The notes: generated from the letters alone by a model not told the origin. A stretch of 64,000 nt of DNA from Bacillota bacterium (GCA_023392535.1 JAEVYY010000004.1:8313-72312), one strand, 5' to 3'. Counted from the stretch's first letter, positions 1 through 8,989 are shown. Program-made: numbers and translations.

Positions 1-665
1 TTGTCATAATATACGGCGATCGTTAATTCTAAATATGGCGTTACATAGAGGAAAGCAAGACCACAAGTAATGCCACCCAATAAATACCAAAGTATGAAGG
101 ATATCTGAAGTACGAATAATTCCCATTTATGACCAATCATCATTTCTTTACTTTCGGATATACATTGTAAAACACCTTTATTTGGATCATCAATAAAAAT
201 GTAAACAGCCATTGAATAACGATAGGCAGCTATGATTCCGGGGATGATAAATAAAAAGGACCATAACATCGTAAAGAGACCTATCATAAAATAGAGGCAG
301 AAAACTTTAAGAAAAGATTTCATATAAGAAAACAAAGTTTCTAATCCTGCGTCTTCATGGCGGATTGTTTTCAAAGAATAAGAAGAAAATCCGGCAGTCA
401 GAGCATAGGTTATGAAGGAAGAAACAATACTCATCGCAAATGTAAGAAGAGCCAAACTGAAAGTTGCTCCTAGTGCAAATATGGTAGAATCGGCCATGCT
501 GGAACCAACGCCTAGAATGGTTGCAAAAATATTATTGACTATGCTGATGATTCCTGAAATTGCCATAGTTATAACTAAATATACTAATGCAACTAACACA
601 GGATGTGTCGTCGCTGTGGACATAGAGTCTTTTGCCCGCTGTTTTAATTCTGCTCTTGTTAACAT
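1..665 (-). CDS. DUF975 family integral membrane protein (partial, cut by window edge)
   Basis: An open frame runs leftward from an ATG at 665 to the window edge without a stop, so about 221 residues are visible. The start has a ribosome binding site AAGGAGAA a few bases upstream. The product begins MLTRAELKQRAKDSM and has several hydrophobic segments separated by short polar loops. It also contains a stretch like IIPGIIAAYRYSMAVYIF followed by DDPNKGVLQCISESKEMMIGHK, which is typical of the DUF975 membrane family common in Lachnospiraceae. Function is unknown. It is divergent from glnS. The C-terminus lies outside the window. Confidence 0.8.
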   Translation of the reverse strand, partial: MLTRAELKQRAKDSMSTATTHPVLVALVYLVITMAISGIISIVNNIFATILGVGSSMADSTIFALGATFSLALLTFAMSIVSSFITYALTAGFSSYSLKTIRHEDAGLETLFSYMKSFLKVFCLYFMIGLFTMLWSFLFIIPGIIAAYRYSMAVYIFIDDPNKGVLQCISESKEMMIGHKWELFVLQISFILWYLLGGITCGLAFLYVTPYLELTIAVYYD

Positions 666-930
666 TATAAATTCTCCTTTTAATCCCTATATAAATTTTA
701 TAAGATACAGCAGTATATTCCAGTATACACAATTACTAGAACCTACCATAATAATTTTAGTATAACATATTTTTTATGCAAAAAAAAGAATTAAAATTGT
801 AATAAGAAAGTTGTTAGGAAGAAATACTTTATTAATTAAAAAATCTATGCTATCATTATTTATTATCATTCCTTATCAATGCGTTTCTAAGCGATATTTA
901 CGAAAGATAAGGAGCAGGACAACTGAGGAG

Positions 931-969
931 GTGAAGCTCGCTGTTTTTTTCAGGGAGTGCACATTATGA
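931..969 (+). other. Possible 12-codon leader ORF overlapping the glnS start
   Basis: A GTG at 931 follows a strong GAGGAG sequence and opens a 12-codon frame (VKLAVFFRECTL). Its TGA stop (967-969) overlaps the ATG of glnS (966-968) as ATGA. This arrangement could couple translation of glnS to the leader. No T-box motif is visible upstream. The alternative is that the GAGGAG sequence has no such role. Confidence 0.3.
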
Positions 970-2672
970 GCAATAGTGAAAATAGGGAACGAAATGAGAC
1001 GATCGAAACAGAAGTAGTTTCTAAAAATTTTATTGAACAAGCAATTGAAAAAGATCTGGCGGAAGGAATTTACGATACCGTCCATACAAGATTTCCACCG
1101 GAACCAAATGGCTATCTTCATATCGGACATGCCAAATCCATTCTTTTGAATTATGGACTAGCACAGAAATATCATGGTAAATTCAACATGAGATTTGATG
1201 ATACCAATCCAACAAAAGAAAAGATAGAATTTGTAGAGTCTATACAGCAGGATATCTGTTGGTTGGGTGCCGATTGGGAAAATAGATTATTTTTTGCATC
1301 CAATTATTTTCAACAGATGTATGAAAGTGCGATAAAATTAATTTATAAGGGAAAAGCTTATGTGTCTGATCTTACGGCAGACGAGATGAGAGAATACAGA
1401 GGGACTTTAACAGAACCTGGTAAAGAGGATCCAAGCAGGAACAGGAGTGTGGAAGAAAATCTAACTTTGTTTGAGCGGATGAAGAACGGTGAATACCAGG
1501 ATGGGGAAAAGGTGCTTCGCGCGAAGATTGATATGGCATCGCCTAATATGAATATGAGGGATCCGATCATCTATCGTGTTGCTCACATGACACACCATAA
1601 TACGGGTGATAAATGGTGTATCTATCCGATGTATGATTACGCACATCCAATTGAGGATGCGATTGAAGGAATTACCCATTCTATCTGTACTTTGGAATTT
1701 GAGGATCATAGACCATTATATGACTGGGTGGTTCGTGAATTGGAATATACAAACCCTCCAAGACAGATTGAGTTTGCTAAAATGTATTTGACCAATGTGG
1801 TGACTGGTAAGAGATATATTAAGAGGCTTGTGGAAGATGGGATTGTAGATGGATGGGATGATCCAAGGCTTGTATCTATTGCCGCCCTCAGAAGAAGGGG
1901 ATTTACACCAGAATCCATAAAGATGTTCGTAGAATTGTGTGGTGTATCAAAAAGTAATTCTTCCGTAGACTATGCTATGCTTGAGTATTGTATCAGGGAA
2001 GATTTGAAGCTTAAAAAAGCAAGAGTAATGGCGGTGTTGGATCCAGTTAAATTGGTCATCACGAATTATCCGGAAGGTCAGGTAGAATATCTGGATGTGC
2101 CGAATAATATGGAAAATGAAGCACTTGGTATGAGAAAAGTAGCTTTTGAAAGAGAACTTTATATAGATAGAGAAGATTTTATGGAAGTGCCACCTAAGAA
2201 ATATTTTCGTTTATTTCCAGGAAATGAAGTTCGCCTGATGCATGCTTATTTTGTAAAATGTGAAAATTTTGTAAAAGATGAATTCGGAAATATAAAAGAA
2301 ATTCATTGTACGTATGATCCAAAGACTAAATGCGGAACAGGATTTGCCGAAAGGAAAGTAAAAGGGACGATTCATTGGGTACCGGCTCATCATGCAATAA
2401 AAGCGGAAGTTCGTTTGTATGAAAATATTATTGATGAAGAAAAAGGGGTCTATAATGAAGATGGATCTTTAAATTTAAACCCGAATTCCTTAGTGACGTT
2501 AAAGAATTGTTACGTGGAGCCTGTCTTTTCCCAGGGTAAGGCGTTTGACAGTTTTCAGTTCGTGAGACAGGGATATTTTTGCATTGATTGTAAAGACTCT
2601 GAGAAAGATGCATTAGTGTTCAACAGAATTGTGTCTTTAAAGAGTTCTTATATACTTCCGAAAATAAATTAA
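966..2672 (+). CDS. glnS: Glutaminyl-tRNA synthetase
   Basis: This class Ic aminoacyl-tRNA synthetase charges tRNA-Gln with glutamine in the cytoplasm. The N-terminal Rossmann domain carries PPEPNGYLHIGHAKS (the HIGH motif). It is followed by the GlnRS-typical WDDPRL and LRRRGFTPESI segments and a beta-barrel anticodon-binding C-terminus. At about 568 residues it matches the bacterial family. I chose the ATG at 966 because AGGGAG lies 8 bases upstream; a GTG at 957 would add three residues. The second class I signature, normally like VMSKRK, reads VVTGKRY here. A monocistronic housekeeping gene is likely. Confidence 0.95.
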   Translation: MSNSENRERNETIETEVVSKNFIEQAIEKDLAEGIYDTVHTRFPPEPNGYLHIGHAKSILLNYGLAQKYHGKFNMRFDDTNPTKEKIEFVESIQQDICWLGADWENRLFFASNYFQQMYESAIKLIYKGKAYVSDLTADEMREYRGTLTEPGKEDPSRNRSVEENLTLFERMKNGEYQDGEKVLRAKIDMASPNMNMRDPIIYRVAHMTHHNTGDKWCIYPMYDYAHPIEDAIEGITHSICTLEFEDHRPLYDWVVRELEYTNPPRQIEFAKMYLTNVVTGKRYIKRLVEDGIVDGWDDPRLVSIAALRRRGFTPESIKMFVELCGVSKSNSSVDYAMLEYCIREDLKLKKARVMAVLDPVKLVITNYPEGQVEYLDVPNNMENEALGMRKVAFERELYIDREDFMEVPPKKYFRLFPGNEVRLMHAYFVKCENFVKDEFGNIKEIHCTYDPKTKCGTGFAERKVKGTIHWVPAHHAIKAEVRLYENIIDEEKGVYNEDGSLNLNPNSLVTLKNCYVEPVFSQGKAFDSFQFVRQGYFCIDCKDSEKDALVFNRIVSLKSSYILPKIN

Positions 2673-2731
2673 GGAATTTTATGGGTTAACTTACTAAAAA
2701 TTGGAATGAAAAATTTGGAGGTTATTCAGAA

Positions 2732-3592
2732 GTGGCAGGTTTATTAGATGGTTTAGGGCAGTTTGGGTTAGAAAATTTAGAAAGTGCCAGTTTATATGAA
2801 AGTCCGGAAGAAAGTGCTCCGGTTGAAAAGTTAACGCCAGAACAAAAACAGTTACAAAAAGAACAAGATTTTATATTTGATAAGAGTTACTCATGTCCCG
2901 TATGTGATCATGAGTTTAAAGTTAAGACCGTAAAAATTGGCAAGGCAAAGCTGGTAGGAACAGACTTAGACTTGCGTCCTAAGTATGAAGGCATCGATAT
3001 GCTAAAGTATGATATTGTATTATGCCCTCATTGCGGTTATGCGGCTTTAAGCAGATATTTTAAGATGCTTTCTCCTTTTCAGGCAAAGAGAATCCGTGAG
3101 ATCATTTCAAAGTCTTTTAAAGAGCAGAAAGAGACGAATGAAGTATATTCTTATGAGGAAGCATTGGAAAGATATAAACTTGCGCTTGCAAATACAATTG
3201 TTAAGCAAGGAAAGGCAAGTGAAAAAGCATATATTTGTTTAAAAGCAGCGTGGCTCTTACGTGGTAGGAATGAAACGTTCGATTCGAATGATGCCGATTA
3301 TGAAAAGAAGAAGGCAGAGGGTGAAGCAGAAGAAAATGAATTTATGCGTAATGCGTTAGAAGGTTTCTTGGCTGCCAGACAGAGTGAGACTTACCCTATG
3401 TGCGGTATGGATGAAACAACAGTCGATTATTTAATTGCGGTCATTGCAATGAATTTTGAGCAATATGATATAGCGACTAAATTAATAACAGGTATACTGG
3501 TAGCAAATGGAACGAATCCAAGAATGAAGGATAAGGCCAGAGACTTAAGGGATATTTTAATGTCAGCAATTAAAGAACATAAAAAAGTATGA
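2732..3592 (+). CDS. DUF2225 family protein with N-terminal zinc-ribbon-like cysteines
   Basis: This 286-residue cytoplasmic protein starts at GTG with TTGGAGG 10 bases upstream. After an acidic and glutamine-rich first 50 residues it has SCPVCDHEFKVK and later VLCPHCGYAALS. These are two CxxC pairs that probably bind one metal ion, as expected for the DUF2225 family. The C-terminal half is helical and resembles TPR-like repeats (YEEALERYKLAL, KAYICLKAAWL). Function is unknown. Its stop overlaps the start of the next gene (ATGA), so the two are probably co-translated. Confidence 0.85.
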   Translation: MAGLLDGLGQFGLENLESASLYESPEESAPVEKLTPEQKQLQKEQDFIFDKSYSCPVCDHEFKVKTVKIGKAKLVGTDLDLRPKYEGIDMLKYDIVLCPHCGYAALSRYFKMLSPFQAKRIREIISKSFKEQKETNEVYSYEEALERYKLALANTIVKQGKASEKAYICLKAAWLLRGRNETFDSNDADYEKKKAEGEAEENEFMRNALEGFLAARQSETYPMCGMDETTVDYLIAVIAMNFEQYDIATKLITGILVANGTNPRMKDKARDLRDILMSAIKEHKKV

Positions 3593-5010
3593 ATGAATTG
3601 ACTTTACAATTGGATGTAACTTGTGGAATACATCTATATGAACAGATATATGCATACATAAAAAATGAAATTAAAAGAGGGAAGCTTTTGCAAGGAGAAA
3701 AGCTTCCCTCAACGCGCGCACTGGCAGACCATTTACAAGTATCGAGAAGCACGGTGGATCTTGCGTATGAGCAGTTATCTTCAGAAGGGTATGTGGAAGC
3801 CAAGCCTTGTAGCGGATATTATATCTGTAAGATAGATAATCTGTACGACCTGCCAGAGGAAACTGCATGTAAGAAAAAAACAAATAATCCTCAAAAAACA
3901 ATTTATAAAATAGATTTTGCTATGAATGGAATTGATATGGAGTCTTTTCCGATTGCTACGTGGAAAAGAGTTTACAAAAATGTATTAAGCAATCAAACAG
4001 ATGAGCTGTTTCACCTGGGTTCGGCAAAGGGTGAATTATCTTTAAGGAGAACAATTTGCAGATATCTGTATTCTTCCAGAGGGGTTAACTGTTCTCCGGA
4101 TCAAGTGATTATTGGAGCTGGAAATGATTATCTGCTCATTCTACTGGAAAAGATTCTAGGACAAAATAGAATAATAGCAATGGAAGATCCTTCTTATAAA
4201 AGAGCTTACCTCGCCTTTGAGTCATGTCATTATAAAATTTGTACGATCCCAATGGATAGTAATGGCATACGAGCGGACTTGTTGAGAGACAGTGATGCGA
4301 GTATCGCATATGTTATGCCATCCCACCAGTATCCAATGGGAGTGGTCATGCCGATTGGCAGGCGAATGGAACTTTTGCATTGGGCTATGGAAGAGAAAGA
4401 CAGATATATTATTGAAGATGATTATGATAGTGAATTTCGTTATAAAGGCAAACCGATTCCGTCTTTGCAGGCTTCTGATAAAAATGGTAAAGTCATTTAT
4501 ATTGGGACCTTTTCAAAGTCAATTGCACCAGCAATTCGTGTCAGTTATATGGTATTGCCGAAGATGTTAATGAATTCATATGAGAGACATGCGTCATTTT
4601 TCGCATCGACAGTTTCCAGAACTGATCAGGCGGTTTTGAATGAATTTATTAAAGAAGGTTTTTACGAGAGACATTTAAATAAAATGAGGAAAAGATATAA
4701 GACAAAACATGATTTACTTTTAAATGAATTAAGATCATTGGAAGATAAATTTTGGATTTCAGGCGATAATGCTGGTCTCCATATACTGCTTCATGCAAAA
4801 GATCAAACAAGCGAAAAAGATTTAGTACGTATGGCAAAAGAACAACATGTGAGAGTTTATGGTCTGACAGAAACATTTATTAGAAGAAAACAGCCAGAAG
4901 CAAAGGCGATAATTTTACTGGGATATGGAGCTTTGTCAGAAAGAGAAATAGTGAATGGAGTCGATATTCTGCGAAGGACATGGGGGAATATTCCTGATCT
5001 TGTTGAGTAG
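3589..5010 (+). CDS. MocR-type transcriptional regulator (GntR helix-turn-helix fused to aminotransferase)
   Basis: The 473-residue product begins with a GntR-type winged helix (about residues 10-80; includes STRALADHLQVSRSTVDLAY). A fold-type I aminotransferase-like domain follows. The PLP-binding lysine is K310 in GTFSKSIAP, with the usual EDDYDSEF segment upstream. MocR proteins use PLP or PLP-linked amino compounds as effectors (for example PdxR and GabR). The target here is not evident, because no PLP-synthesis or GABA genes are adjacent. The start overlaps the upstream DUF2225 gene by 4 bases. A stem-loop terminator follows. Confidence 0.9.
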   Translation: MNELTLQLDVTCGIHLYEQIYAYIKNEIKRGKLLQGEKLPSTRALADHLQVSRSTVDLAYEQLSSEGYVEAKPCSGYYICKIDNLYDLPEETACKKKTNNPQKTIYKIDFAMNGIDMESFPIATWKRVYKNVLSNQTDELFHLGSAKGELSLRRTICRYLYSSRGVNCSPDQVIIGAGNDYLLILLEKILGQNRIIAMEDPSYKRAYLAFESCHYKICTIPMDSNGIRADLLRDSDASIAYVMPSHQYPMGVVMPIGRRMELLHWAMEEKDRYIIEDDYDSEFRYKGKPIPSLQASDKNGKVIYIGTFSKSIAPAIRVSYMVLPKMLMNSYERHASFFASTVSRTDQAVLNEFIKEGFYERHLNKMRKRYKTKHDLLLNELRSLEDKFWISGDNAGLHILLHAKDQTSEKDLVRMAKEQHVRVYGLTETFIRRKQPEAKAIILLGYGALSEREIVNGVDILRRTWGNIPDLVE

Positions 5011-5018
5011 AAATATTT

Positions 5019-5047
5019 AAAAGCGTAGTCCTTGGATTACGCTTTTA
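5019..5047 (+). terminator. Stem-loop terminator after the MocR gene
   Basis: AAAAGCGTA (5019-5027) pairs with TACGCTTTT (5038-5046) around a 10-base loop, ending in a T-rich arm. It lies 9 bases after the MocR stop codon. Confidence 0.75.
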
Positions 5048-5106
5048 TTGATACGCACTCGCTATCTAGGAAGAAATCCTCCCAATGGCCGGATGCGCTC
5101 GGCGCG

Positions 5107-5131
5107 AGAGTGTGAACCATGCCCACACTCT
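5107..5131. terminator. Second hairpin between the MocR gene and the acidic protein gene
   Basis: AGAGTGTG (5107-5114) pairs with CACACTCT (5124-5131) and is followed by GTTTTC. It sits in a locally GC-richer patch (about 5050-5130) between two convergent genes. It may be a second terminator or part of an unrelated element. Confidence 0.4.
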
Positions 5132-5159
5132 GTTTTCAAGACAAAAGCGATAATAGCAC

Positions 5160-5495
5160 CTAAATAGCATTTAAAGAACCGTCCGAATCATCATCTTCAT
5201 CAAAAAATTCTTCTACTTTTTCTATATTTTCAGATGTAGAAGCAACTTCTGAATTGTTTTCTTCCGCTGACTTTGCATCATCTAAATTTAAAGAAACATA
5301 CGACCGTTCTTTTTTAGAACTGTCGTTGGAAGGTTCCTCATTATCAAGGTCTTCGCTGAAATCGTCAAAATCATCGAAATCATCATCATCCTCGAAATCG
5401 TTTTTGCCCTTATTCTGCATATAATAATAAGCACCTGCAGCAACTGCACCTACAGCAGCAGTAAACATAAGGAATTTTCCAAATTTTTTAGCCAT
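5160..5495 (-). CDS. Small membrane-anchored acidic protein of unknown function
   Basis: The start ATG at 5495 has AAAGGAG 8 bases upstream and gives 111 residues; an upstream in-frame start at 5534 lacks such a site. The N-terminus MAKKFGKFLMFTAAVGAVAAG continues into a short Tyr-rich stretch and forms one membrane segment (about residues 6-26). The rest is low complexity and strongly acidic (runs such as FEDDDDFDDFDDFSEDLD, and later FFDEDDDSDGS). Small proteins of this shape occur in Lachnospiraceae, but I know no function. The acidic tail may bind cations or a basic partner (speculative). Confidence 0.75.
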   Translation of the reverse strand: MAKKFGKFLMFTAAVGAVAAGAYYYMQNKGKNDFEDDDDFDDFDDFSEDLDNEEPSNDSSKKERSYVSLNLDDAKSAEENNSEVASTSENIEKVEEFFDEDDDSDGSLNAI

Positions 5496-5749
5496 AAATG
5501 TACTCCTTTCATTTAAAATGACAGTATTTGACAACTGACAATTTTATTTTTAAAATAATTGTAATACTATTTTACGGAATTGAAAAGAGAATATGCATAA
5601 ATTTATTTTTATTTCATCAATTGGTAAAAAAATGTAGAAAAATTTAAATAGAAAACCAGTAAATGACATTGAATTACAAGAATGGATATGGTATGCTTGG
5701 TTTCGACTGCAATAGTCAATAATACAAATGAAAGTATGAATGATTAAAA

Positions 5750-6370
5750 ATGAATGACAAATTTTTTGATTTAGTGAAAGAGAAGCAAGATAAAATAATT
5801 AATGCGGCTTTAAAGATATTTGCGAAAAGTGATTATAGAAGATCAAGTACAGATGAAATTGTAAAGGAAGCAGGGATTAGTAAGGGTCTTTTGTTTCACT
5901 ATTTTAATAGTAAGGCAGGACTTTTTGATTTTATATACGCGTATAGTGTAAAATATCTTTCCATAGAACTTTATCAAACAATAAGTATTAAAGAAACGGA
6001 TTATTTTGAACTGATAGAGCAAATAGTAAATGCACATTTACGTATTATGAGACAGTATCCTTATATGATAATTTTCCTCAAAAAAGCGGAGGAAGAAGAG
6101 GAGGAAGAAGTGGTCTCTTTCATTTCTAAAAAAAGACAGGATTATAGACAAGAATATAGCAGAATTTTTGCAAGGGCAGATATGTCAGGATTTAAAAAGG
6201 ACATAAAAATAGAAATGGCTCAAAATATAATAGCATTTACTATGAAAGGGGTAGAGGATATGTATCTGAAGAAAAGTGAATTTATCCCAGAAGAATTGAG
6301 TCAAAGTACCATAGATTATTTAAAAATACTGAAACCTTTCATGTATGAATTAACGGGGTATAGTGGATAG
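5750..6370 (+). CDS. TetR/AcrR family transcriptional regulator
   Basis: The 206-residue protein has a canonical TetR N-terminal DNA-binding domain. It includes IINAALKIFAKSDYRRSSTDEI and then VKEAGISKGLLFHYFNSKAGLF (about residues 14-58). The ligand-binding C-terminus is variable, with an acidic run EEEEEEEVV. The target is not evident: the next gene is convergent and only 3 bases separate the two stop codons. The ribosome binding site is weak. Confidence 0.88.
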   Translation: MNDKFFDLVKEKQDKIINAALKIFAKSDYRRSSTDEIVKEAGISKGLLFHYFNSKAGLFDFIYAYSVKYLSIELYQTISIKETDYFELIEQIVNAHLRIMRQYPYMIIFLKKAEEEEEEEVVSFISKKRQDYRQEYSRIFARADMSGFKKDIKIEMAQNIIAFTMKGVEDMYLKKSEFIPEELSQSTIDYLKILKPFMYELTGYSG

Positions 6371-6373
6371 TAT

Positions 6374-7132
6374 TTATTTGGATTGTTTATAAAAGTTAGT
6401 GGCGGGATAGCCTCCTGCCATTTTTTGCATCCCACGCTGAATGGCGTCTTTCGAATTTTTCCAATCTGCATCTTGATTGCGGTAATCAAATTTTTCAATT
6501 AGCCATGAAATATCTTCCTGAACACGCTCTAAATTTTTATCCATTAGGAGAATCATAGAAGAATAAAATTCTGAAATTTCTTTCTTGGATAATTTGTAAT
6601 CGGCCATTTCGCATAAATGACCAAAATGATAAAGGCAAAATCCTTTTGAATTTATTGTCGTATCACGAAAAGCAAGATCCTTTTGATACATCATAAAAAA
6701 GGTTTCCAGATAACGTTCATAGGTAGCAGAATACTGGTTGCAGATATAGCAGGATTGTATTCTATCGGCGACAAAGATGCCAATCTCATTTTGGGAAGAA
6801 GCTTTTCTGATTTTAGTTGGGAAAAAAGCTTTATGAGGCTTATAGTCCTTATATTTTTTCTGCAGTTCCTCACGTAAATTTTGGAAATGGGATTTTAAAA
6901 TCCATGCATTCCCAAGTGTATTTCCATATTGGAACATCTTTTGATAGTGATTACGGCAAAATCCCATTTTATCAGTGACTTCTCGTACGTTATTTTGCAT
7001 ATAGGAAGAACCGGAGCCTAAAACGAAGTCCAGCAAATCTTCTTCTATCTTTTTTTCAATATGGCAAAATGGGCATTCGTCATTTGCCAGAAATGCATCC
7101 TTTAGTGGTATGGTATATAATTTTTCACTCAT
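6374..7132 (-). CDS. DUF6062-like cysteine-rich protein
   Basis: The 252-residue protein starts at an ATG preceded by AGGAGC. It has four cysteine/histidine clusters: CPFC (about residue 20), GFCRNH (about 57), CYIC (about 128) and GFCLYH (about 164). This duplicated CxxC plus CxxxH pattern suggests two metal- or heme-binding half-domains. I associate it with the DUF6062 family found in Lachnospiraceae, whose function is unknown. It is convergent with the TetR gene and divergent from the kinase-like gene. Confidence 0.65.
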   Translation of the reverse strand: MSEKLYTIPLKDAFLANDECPFCHIEKKIEEDLLDFVLGSGSSYMQNNVREVTDKMGFCRNHYQKMFQYGNTLGNAWILKSHFQNLREELQKKYKDYKPHKAFFPTKIRKASSQNEIGIFVADRIQSCYICNQYSATYERYLETFFMMYQKDLAFRDTTINSKGFCLYHFGHLCEMADYKLSKKEISEFYSSMILLMDKNLERVQEDISWLIEKFDYRNQDADWKNSKDAIQRGMQKMAGGYPATNFYKQSK

Positions 7133-7231
7133 GTTGCTCCTGTGGATTCGTATGTGTTTGATATTTAATTAATTGTAGCGGAAATCGTTTTAAATAGCAA
7201 CCATATGCAATATCTATTTTATGTAGTTGGC

Positions 7232-7260
7232 TTGAAAATCAGATGCAGAAAAGTTATACT
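7232..7260 (+). promoter_or_regulatory. Promoter of the cytidylate-kinase-like gene
   Basis: TTGAAA (7232-7237), a 17-base spacer and TATACT (7255-7260) lie about 50 bases before the ATG at 7311. This is a good match to a vegetative sigma-A promoter. Confidence 0.6.
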
Positions 7261-7310
7261 TTAAACAGTATCTAAAAATAAGAAATATCTTTTATAGGGG
7301 AGTGGAAGTT

Positions 7311-7907
7311 ATGAATAAGAAGATAATTATAACAATAGGACGTGAATTTGGCGGAGAAGGTCATGAAATTGGAAAAGAACTTGCTGAAAGATTGGGGATT
7401 AAGATGTATGACAAGGATTTGCTTACTATTGCTTCAAAAAGAAGCGGTCTTGCAGTAGAACATCTTGCCAATGTAGATGAATCCATTACCAATCGTTTTC
7501 TGGAGCCTTATTTGGGATTTGGAATTGGAAATGATAATTTGAATGATAAGCTATTTGCTGAACAATCACAAATTATTCGTGACATCTCATCCAGAGAATC
7601 TTGCATAATAATAGGGAGATGCGCGGATTATATTTTAAAAGATGACCCTGATTGTATCCATGCATTTATATATGCACCTTATGAAGTGAGGGTTAATATC
7701 ATTAAAGAAAAGCACAAAATATCGGAGGAAGCTGCCAAAAAACTGGTTAAAAAAATGGATCAGGTCAGAAATGGCTACTATACGTATTATGCCGGAAAAG
7801 GCTGGAATCGTAAGGAAGGTAAGGACATCCTTTTGAATAGGGCAAAGTTCGGCGTATCGGGTTGCGTTGCTATTTTGGAAGCTATGGTCATGAACAGAAT
7901 GCAATAG
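7311..7907 (+). CDS. Cytidylate kinase-like family protein
   Basis: The product begins MNKKIIITIGREFGGEGHEIG. This is the P-loop variant of the cytidylate-kinase-like family, with GREFGG[S/E]G in place of the classical Walker A. LGIKMYDKDLLTIAS, IIIGRCADYIL and a lid-like lysine/arginine-rich segment follow. At 198 residues it fits this family, which is common in Clostridia and distinct from true Cmk. The substrate is unknown. The ATG at 7311 has AGGGGAG 8 bases upstream; the in-frame GTG at 7302 overlaps that site and is less likely. A consensus promoter precedes it. Confidence 0.85.
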   Translation: MNKKIIITIGREFGGEGHEIGKELAERLGIKMYDKDLLTIASKRSGLAVEHLANVDESITNRFLEPYLGFGIGNDNLNDKLFAEQSQIIRDISSRESCIIIGRCADYILKDDPDCIHAFIYAPYEVRVNIIKEKHKISEEAAKKLVKKMDQVRNGYYTYYAGKGWNRKEGKDILLNRAKFGVSGCVAILEAMVMNRMQ

Positions 7908-7961
7908 CATCATTGGTTTATATTGCATACAAATTAGTACAATAAATTATAAGACTTACTA

Positions 7962-7990
7962 TTGACGTAAGAAAAAGATTGTACTATCAT
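7962..7990 (+). promoter_or_regulatory. Promoter of the D-amino acid / 5-oxoproline operon
   Basis: TTGACG (7962-7967), exactly 17 bases, then TATCAT (7985-7990). Transcription would begin near 7997, upstream of a hairpin with a T-run (8021-8068) and about 115 bases before the first gene. Confidence 0.65.
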
Positions 7991-8020
7991 TTATGTTAAA
8001 TTAATATTGAAATGATGAAT

Positions 8021-8068
8021 TCCACATTTAGACAAAGATGTCCTTTTGTTCTGATTGTGGATTTTTTT
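8021..8068 (+). terminator. Leader hairpin with T-run (putative attenuator)
   Basis: TCCACA (8021-8026) pairs with TGTGGA (8056-8061). Inside, AGACAAA pairs imperfectly with TTTGTTCT. The stem is followed directly by TTTTTTT. It lies only about 25 bases downstream of the predicted transcription start. It can therefore prematurely end the transcript of the downstream operon, rather than only ending the previous gene. Confidence 0.55.
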
Positions 8069-8111
8069 ATTTCTTAGAAATATCATTTCAAGCCCGGAAG
8101 AGGAGAAAAGA

Positions 8112-8972
8112 ATGAAAACAGTTGGTTATTACAATGGTAAAATGGATGAGCTAGAAGCTATGCAAATTCCTATGAACGACAGAGGTATGTATTTTGGAGA
8201 TGGTGTATATGATGCTACTTACGCCGTTAACAGAAAAATTTTTGCGCTTGATGATCATATTGATCGTTTTTTTAACAGCTTTCAATTTTTGGAGATTCCG
8301 TTTCAATATTCGAAAGAAGAATTGGCAGCAGAACTACAAAAATGTGTTGATACAATAGATACAGATGGAACTGTTTTTGTATATTGGCAGACAACAAGGG
8401 GAACTGGTATTCGTAATCATGTATTTCCGGAGGGGAAGCCTAATCTTTTGATTTATATTATAGAATCTGAAATGAAAGATTTATTTACTCCGTTTCGATT
8501 AATTACAATGGAAGATGTTCGCTTTTTATTGTGTAATATTAAGACCTTGAACTTGATTCCAAGTTGTATTGCGAACCAAAGAGCAAAAGAGGCGGGCTGT
8601 AATGAGGCAGTTCTTCACAGAGGAGAAAGAGTCACCGAGTGTGCACATAGTAATATCAATATCTTGAAGAACGGTGTCTTTATTACACCACCAACGGATA
8701 ATCTGATATTACCTGGAATTACCAGAAAGCACCTTTTAATGATTTGCGAAGAAAAAGGAATACCGACAGAGATCAGACCATTTACGTTAACGGAATTATT
8801 TGATTGTGATGAAGCTATTGTAAGCAGCTCAGGTGCATTATGTGTACCGGTATCTGAAATTGATGGAAAGCCTGTTGGCGGTAAAGATAAGGAAACATTA
8901 TTAAAATTACAAATGGGCTATATTAGAAAGTTCGAAAAAGAAGTCGGTGCGACAGTTTATAAAAGACCATAA
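8112..8972 (+). CDS. Class IV aminotransferase, probably D-amino acid aminotransferase
   Basis: The 286-residue PLP enzyme has NDRGMYFGDGVYDATYAV near the N-terminus. The PLP lysine lies in NIKTLNLIPS, and the family signature is ERVTECAHSNINI with the conserved Glu. D-amino acid aminotransferases move the amino group between D-alanine and 2-oxoglutarate, giving D-glutamate. The ATG at 8112 has AGGAG 8 bases upstream; earlier in-frame starts extend into the leader. It is the first gene of an operon whose other members act on D-glutamate or 5-oxoproline, which favours D-stereospecificity. Branched-chain or aminodeoxychorismate activity cannot be excluded. Confidence 0.82.
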   Translation: MKTVGYYNGKMDELEAMQIPMNDRGMYFGDGVYDATYAVNRKIFALDDHIDRFFNSFQFLEIPFQYSKEELAAELQKCVDTIDTDGTVFVYWQTTRGTGIRNHVFPEGKPNLLIYIIESEMKDLFTPFRLITMEDVRFLLCNIKTLNLIPSCIANQRAKEAGCNEAVLHRGERVTECAHSNINILKNGVFITPPTDNLILPGITRKHLLMICEEKGIPTEIRPFTLTELFDCDEAIVSSSGALCVPVSEIDGKPVGGKDKETLLKLQMGYIRKFEKEVGATVYKRP

Positions 8973-8989
8973 GTGGGGGATATCGGACT

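Noticed and set aside
412..765. Plus-strand open frame of 117 codons
   Set aside because: It is antisense to the DUF975 membrane gene, has low-complexity hydrophobic sequence and lacks a ribosome binding site.
780..965. T-box leader before glnS
   Set aside because: No T-box core sequence, specifier stem or terminator/antiterminator pair is visible.
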